64,000 nt of DNA from Opeltia flavorubescens (taxonomy: Eukaryota > Ascomycota > Lecanoromycetes > Teloschistales > Teloschistaceae), in NCBI GenBank assembly GCA_000442125.1, contig KE546972.1:1138022-1202021 (forward strand), in the 5' to 3' direction. Of this stretch, positions 62,741-64,000 are shown piece by piece. The stretch's first letter is position 1; each line of letters starts with the position of its first letter. A model generated the notes under the pieces. The model ran no database searches, was not told the origin of the DNA, and was given only the letters and a program-made list of their open reading frames with translations. A program made the translations under genes and the position numbers.

Positions 62741-62848
62741 TATTAAAATTACTAGTTAGTTTAAGTAATTATACTACTCTAGATAAAAGCAAATGGCCGA
62801 AGGCTATTTGCTTCTTTAACCAATCAATGCAATTATTATATTTTAATA
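62741..62848 (+). repeat. C 3' LTR (108 bp) with central hairpin
   Basis: Partner of 56442-56549. A 12-bp stem (62787-62798 with 62802-62813, one G-T-type mismatch) with loop GAA sits in the middle. Followed by the CTATT duplication. Confidence 0.92.
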
Positions 62849-62853
62849 CTATT

Positions 62854-62957
62854 TTCTATTTATAAACTAACGAGTAAATTAAACGATGAAATTAAATTTT
62901 AAAATAATTTTTAAAAAATTAATATATAATAATAATAAGTATATTTTTATTAATTAT
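62854..62957 (+). pseudogene. A(+) integrase remnant, second part
   Basis: Short continuation of the A(+) integrase after C, around the conserved block that in the family reads H-P-Q-T-D-x-Q-x-E-R-x-N. It aligns with about 32200-32300 of A(-). It is cut at 62957 by B'. Confidence 0.75.
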
Positions 62958-63159
62958 TATTGCTATATCGTATAAATAGAAGACTAATAGGGCAGGTAGG
63001 GCTAAATAGCTACCGTAGCTCGAAGGAAGCCTTTTGAATATATTTATCTAGTTAGATTTAGCGCCTTTTAGCGCCTATATTTATTTAATTATAGATTTTA
63101 TAAATAGATAATTTTTCACCTTGAATATAATACTATTACCTTATATTTAGTATATAATA
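62958..63159 (+). repeat. B' 5' LTR (about 202 bp)
   Basis: Matches 49081-49285 and 42088-42292 in inverse orientation, including the doubled GCGCC motif at about 63060-63080. Confidence 0.9.
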
Positions 63160-64000
63160 AATAGTAGTAATTAAAGGTAATTTATATAAAATATAATACT
63201 ATTAACTCCTATATATATTTATTATTAAATATTATATAATACTAAATCCTTTAAATAAATCTAATACTCCTTTATTTATTAAACTACCGCTTTTATATTA
63301 ATATTCGGTTAATAGAGTTAATTAAAATATATTCTAGTTTCTAGTCCTTCTAATAAAGTTCTAGATATTTTTTATAATAATTTAGAGGATTTTATTAACT
63401 TTATTATTATACTAGCTTTTATTATAATTATCTTTTAAATTAAAATATTTTAAAAATATATTAAATAATTTTTAAAGTAGGATTAGACGTTTATAAGAAT
63501 TTTTAAAATTTATACCGACTATATTTATAAAAGAAATCCGAGTCTATATTATTTTTTAATATAGGAATCTTTTAATAACTAGGTAACTTAAGCTAGTACA
63601 GCTTTTATTACTATTTACTCTATAATTTAAAGAGAATATTTATATATTTTTACTAAAATAATAAACGATTTCCGTAATAATACTACTATAATTTTTAAAA
63701 ATAAAAGCTTTTAAATTTATATTTAAGAACTAGTAACAATATTAACCTAGAATAGTTTAAATCTATACCTTTATTTTCTAAATTTATTAAAAAACTTATA
63801 ATAATTTAATAAATTATAAATATTACTAAATTTATTAATATATTTAAGTACTAAAATTATATTTCTAGTACCGAATTCAGCTTACTCTATTTAATAAAAT
63901 CGAAAGAAAATATTATACCGCCGCTAGATATAATAGGACTTCTACTATAATAATAATAGGATAAATCTATAAGTAATAATAATTTACTATAATAATAGTA
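62958..64000 (+). mobile_element. Element B', second copy of B (5' part), fossil
   Basis: Reverse-complement match to the 5' end of B. A 202-bp LTR (62958-63159) is followed by AATAGTAGTAATTAA and then the leader/gag region, which aligns with 48890-49060 and beyond. It runs off the window. Inserted in the A(+) integrase. Frames broken. Confidence 0.88.

Larger units (their letters stand above)
56442..62848 (+). mobile_element. Element C: Ty1/Copia LTR retrotransposon, fossil
   Basis: A 6,407-bp element with very short 108-bp LTRs and CTATT duplications. The plus-strand order is gag with zinc knuckle, integrase, reverse transcriptase, RNase H. Integrase before RT marks Ty1/Copia. The sequence right after the 5' LTR matches the half-tRNA initiator-methionine primer site known from copia. 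Structurally whole; frames broken many times. It is younger than A(+), which it splits. About 1 kb of non-coding sequence lies before its 3' LTR. Confidence 0.92.
52244..62957 (+). mobile_element. Element A, copy 2: Ty3/Gypsy, fossil, split by C
   Basis: Starts with a 257-bp LTR and aligns with A(-) in inverse orientation through gag, RT, RNase H and integrase. The integrase part is interrupted by C (56442-62848); it resumes at 62854 and is interrupted again at 62958 by B'. The 3' LTR is not in the window. Frames broken many times. Confidence 0.88.
1..64000. other. RIP-mutated AT-rich repeat block (AT-isochore)
   Basis: The whole window is dominated by A and T with TpA steps throughout. CpA and TpG are rare while CpG persists. 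This is the known signature of repeat-induced point mutation in filamentous ascomycetes. ATG is depleted as a consequence, so open frames starting with ATG are almost absent, and ghost protein similarity can be read only across many stops. Duplicated segments differ from each other almost only by transitions. I see no tRNA, rRNA or intact host gene. The organism is inferred as a RIP-competent Pezizomycotina fungus; the species is not determined. Confidence 0.93.

Noticed and set aside
1-64000. tRNA, rRNA or snRNA genes, riboswitches and bacterial-type promoters or terminators
   Set aside because: I saw no cloverleaf with conserved A/B boxes and no GC-rich structured RNA. The short hairpins found are parts of repeats.
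1-64000. Mitochondrial or endosymbiont origin, suggested by the high AT content
   Set aside because: The AT richness comes from CpA-directed change in nested LTR elements and a Helitron with TSDs, which fits nuclear RIP and not an AT-rich organelle or bacterial genome with intact genes.

Overview
This window looks like a repeat-filled, AT-rich block (AT-isochore) of a filamentous ascomycete genome with strong repeat-induced point mutation (RIP). TpA is everywhere, CpA and TpG are scarce, and CpG survives quite often, which is the mark of C-to-T change at CpA on both strands. ATG is therefore rare and no intact protein gene can be supported. The two 197-bp LTRs at 3327 and 11024 differ at about twenty positions by my hand alignment, and all the differences are transitions. 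The species cannot be named from this window.

Layout. 1-3326 and 11226-about 11950 are one copy of an unrecognised repeat (unit H), split by Ty3/Gypsy element G (3327-11220, minus strand). A second direct copy of H follows (about 11960-16850); it holds a hairpin and a little-mutated island near 15.1-15.5 kb. About 16.9-20.45 kb is unassigned but holds a 7-bp AT array and a 24-bp minisatellite. About 20.46-27.06 kb is a decayed Helitron with recognisable Rep and helicase domains. 27.2-29.5 kb and 37.2-38.8 kb are low-complexity sequence, separated by Gypsy element A (29545-37234, minus). From 38.8 to 52.2 kb there are remains of plus-strand Gypsy pol, a direct-repeat structure E (39313-41159), and the short LTR element D (41254-50167), which carries Gypsy element B inside it (42088-49285, minus). 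A second copy of A starts at 52244 on the plus strand. Its integrase region is split by Ty1/Copia element C (56442-62848) and then by a second copy of B (62958 to the window end).

Relations. The nesting gives a relative order: H before G; D before B; A(+) before C and before B'. Target-site duplications (TSDs) are visible for G (ATAAA), B (AAGTC), D (AATTA) and C (CTATT), and probably for A (TTTAT). G, B, B' and D share the same 15 bases just inside the 5' LTR, at the primer-binding position. This suggests that the small coding-poor D was mobilised by machinery of the B/G kind. Nothing in the window looks able to make a product now. It reads as a graveyard of elements silenced by RIP.
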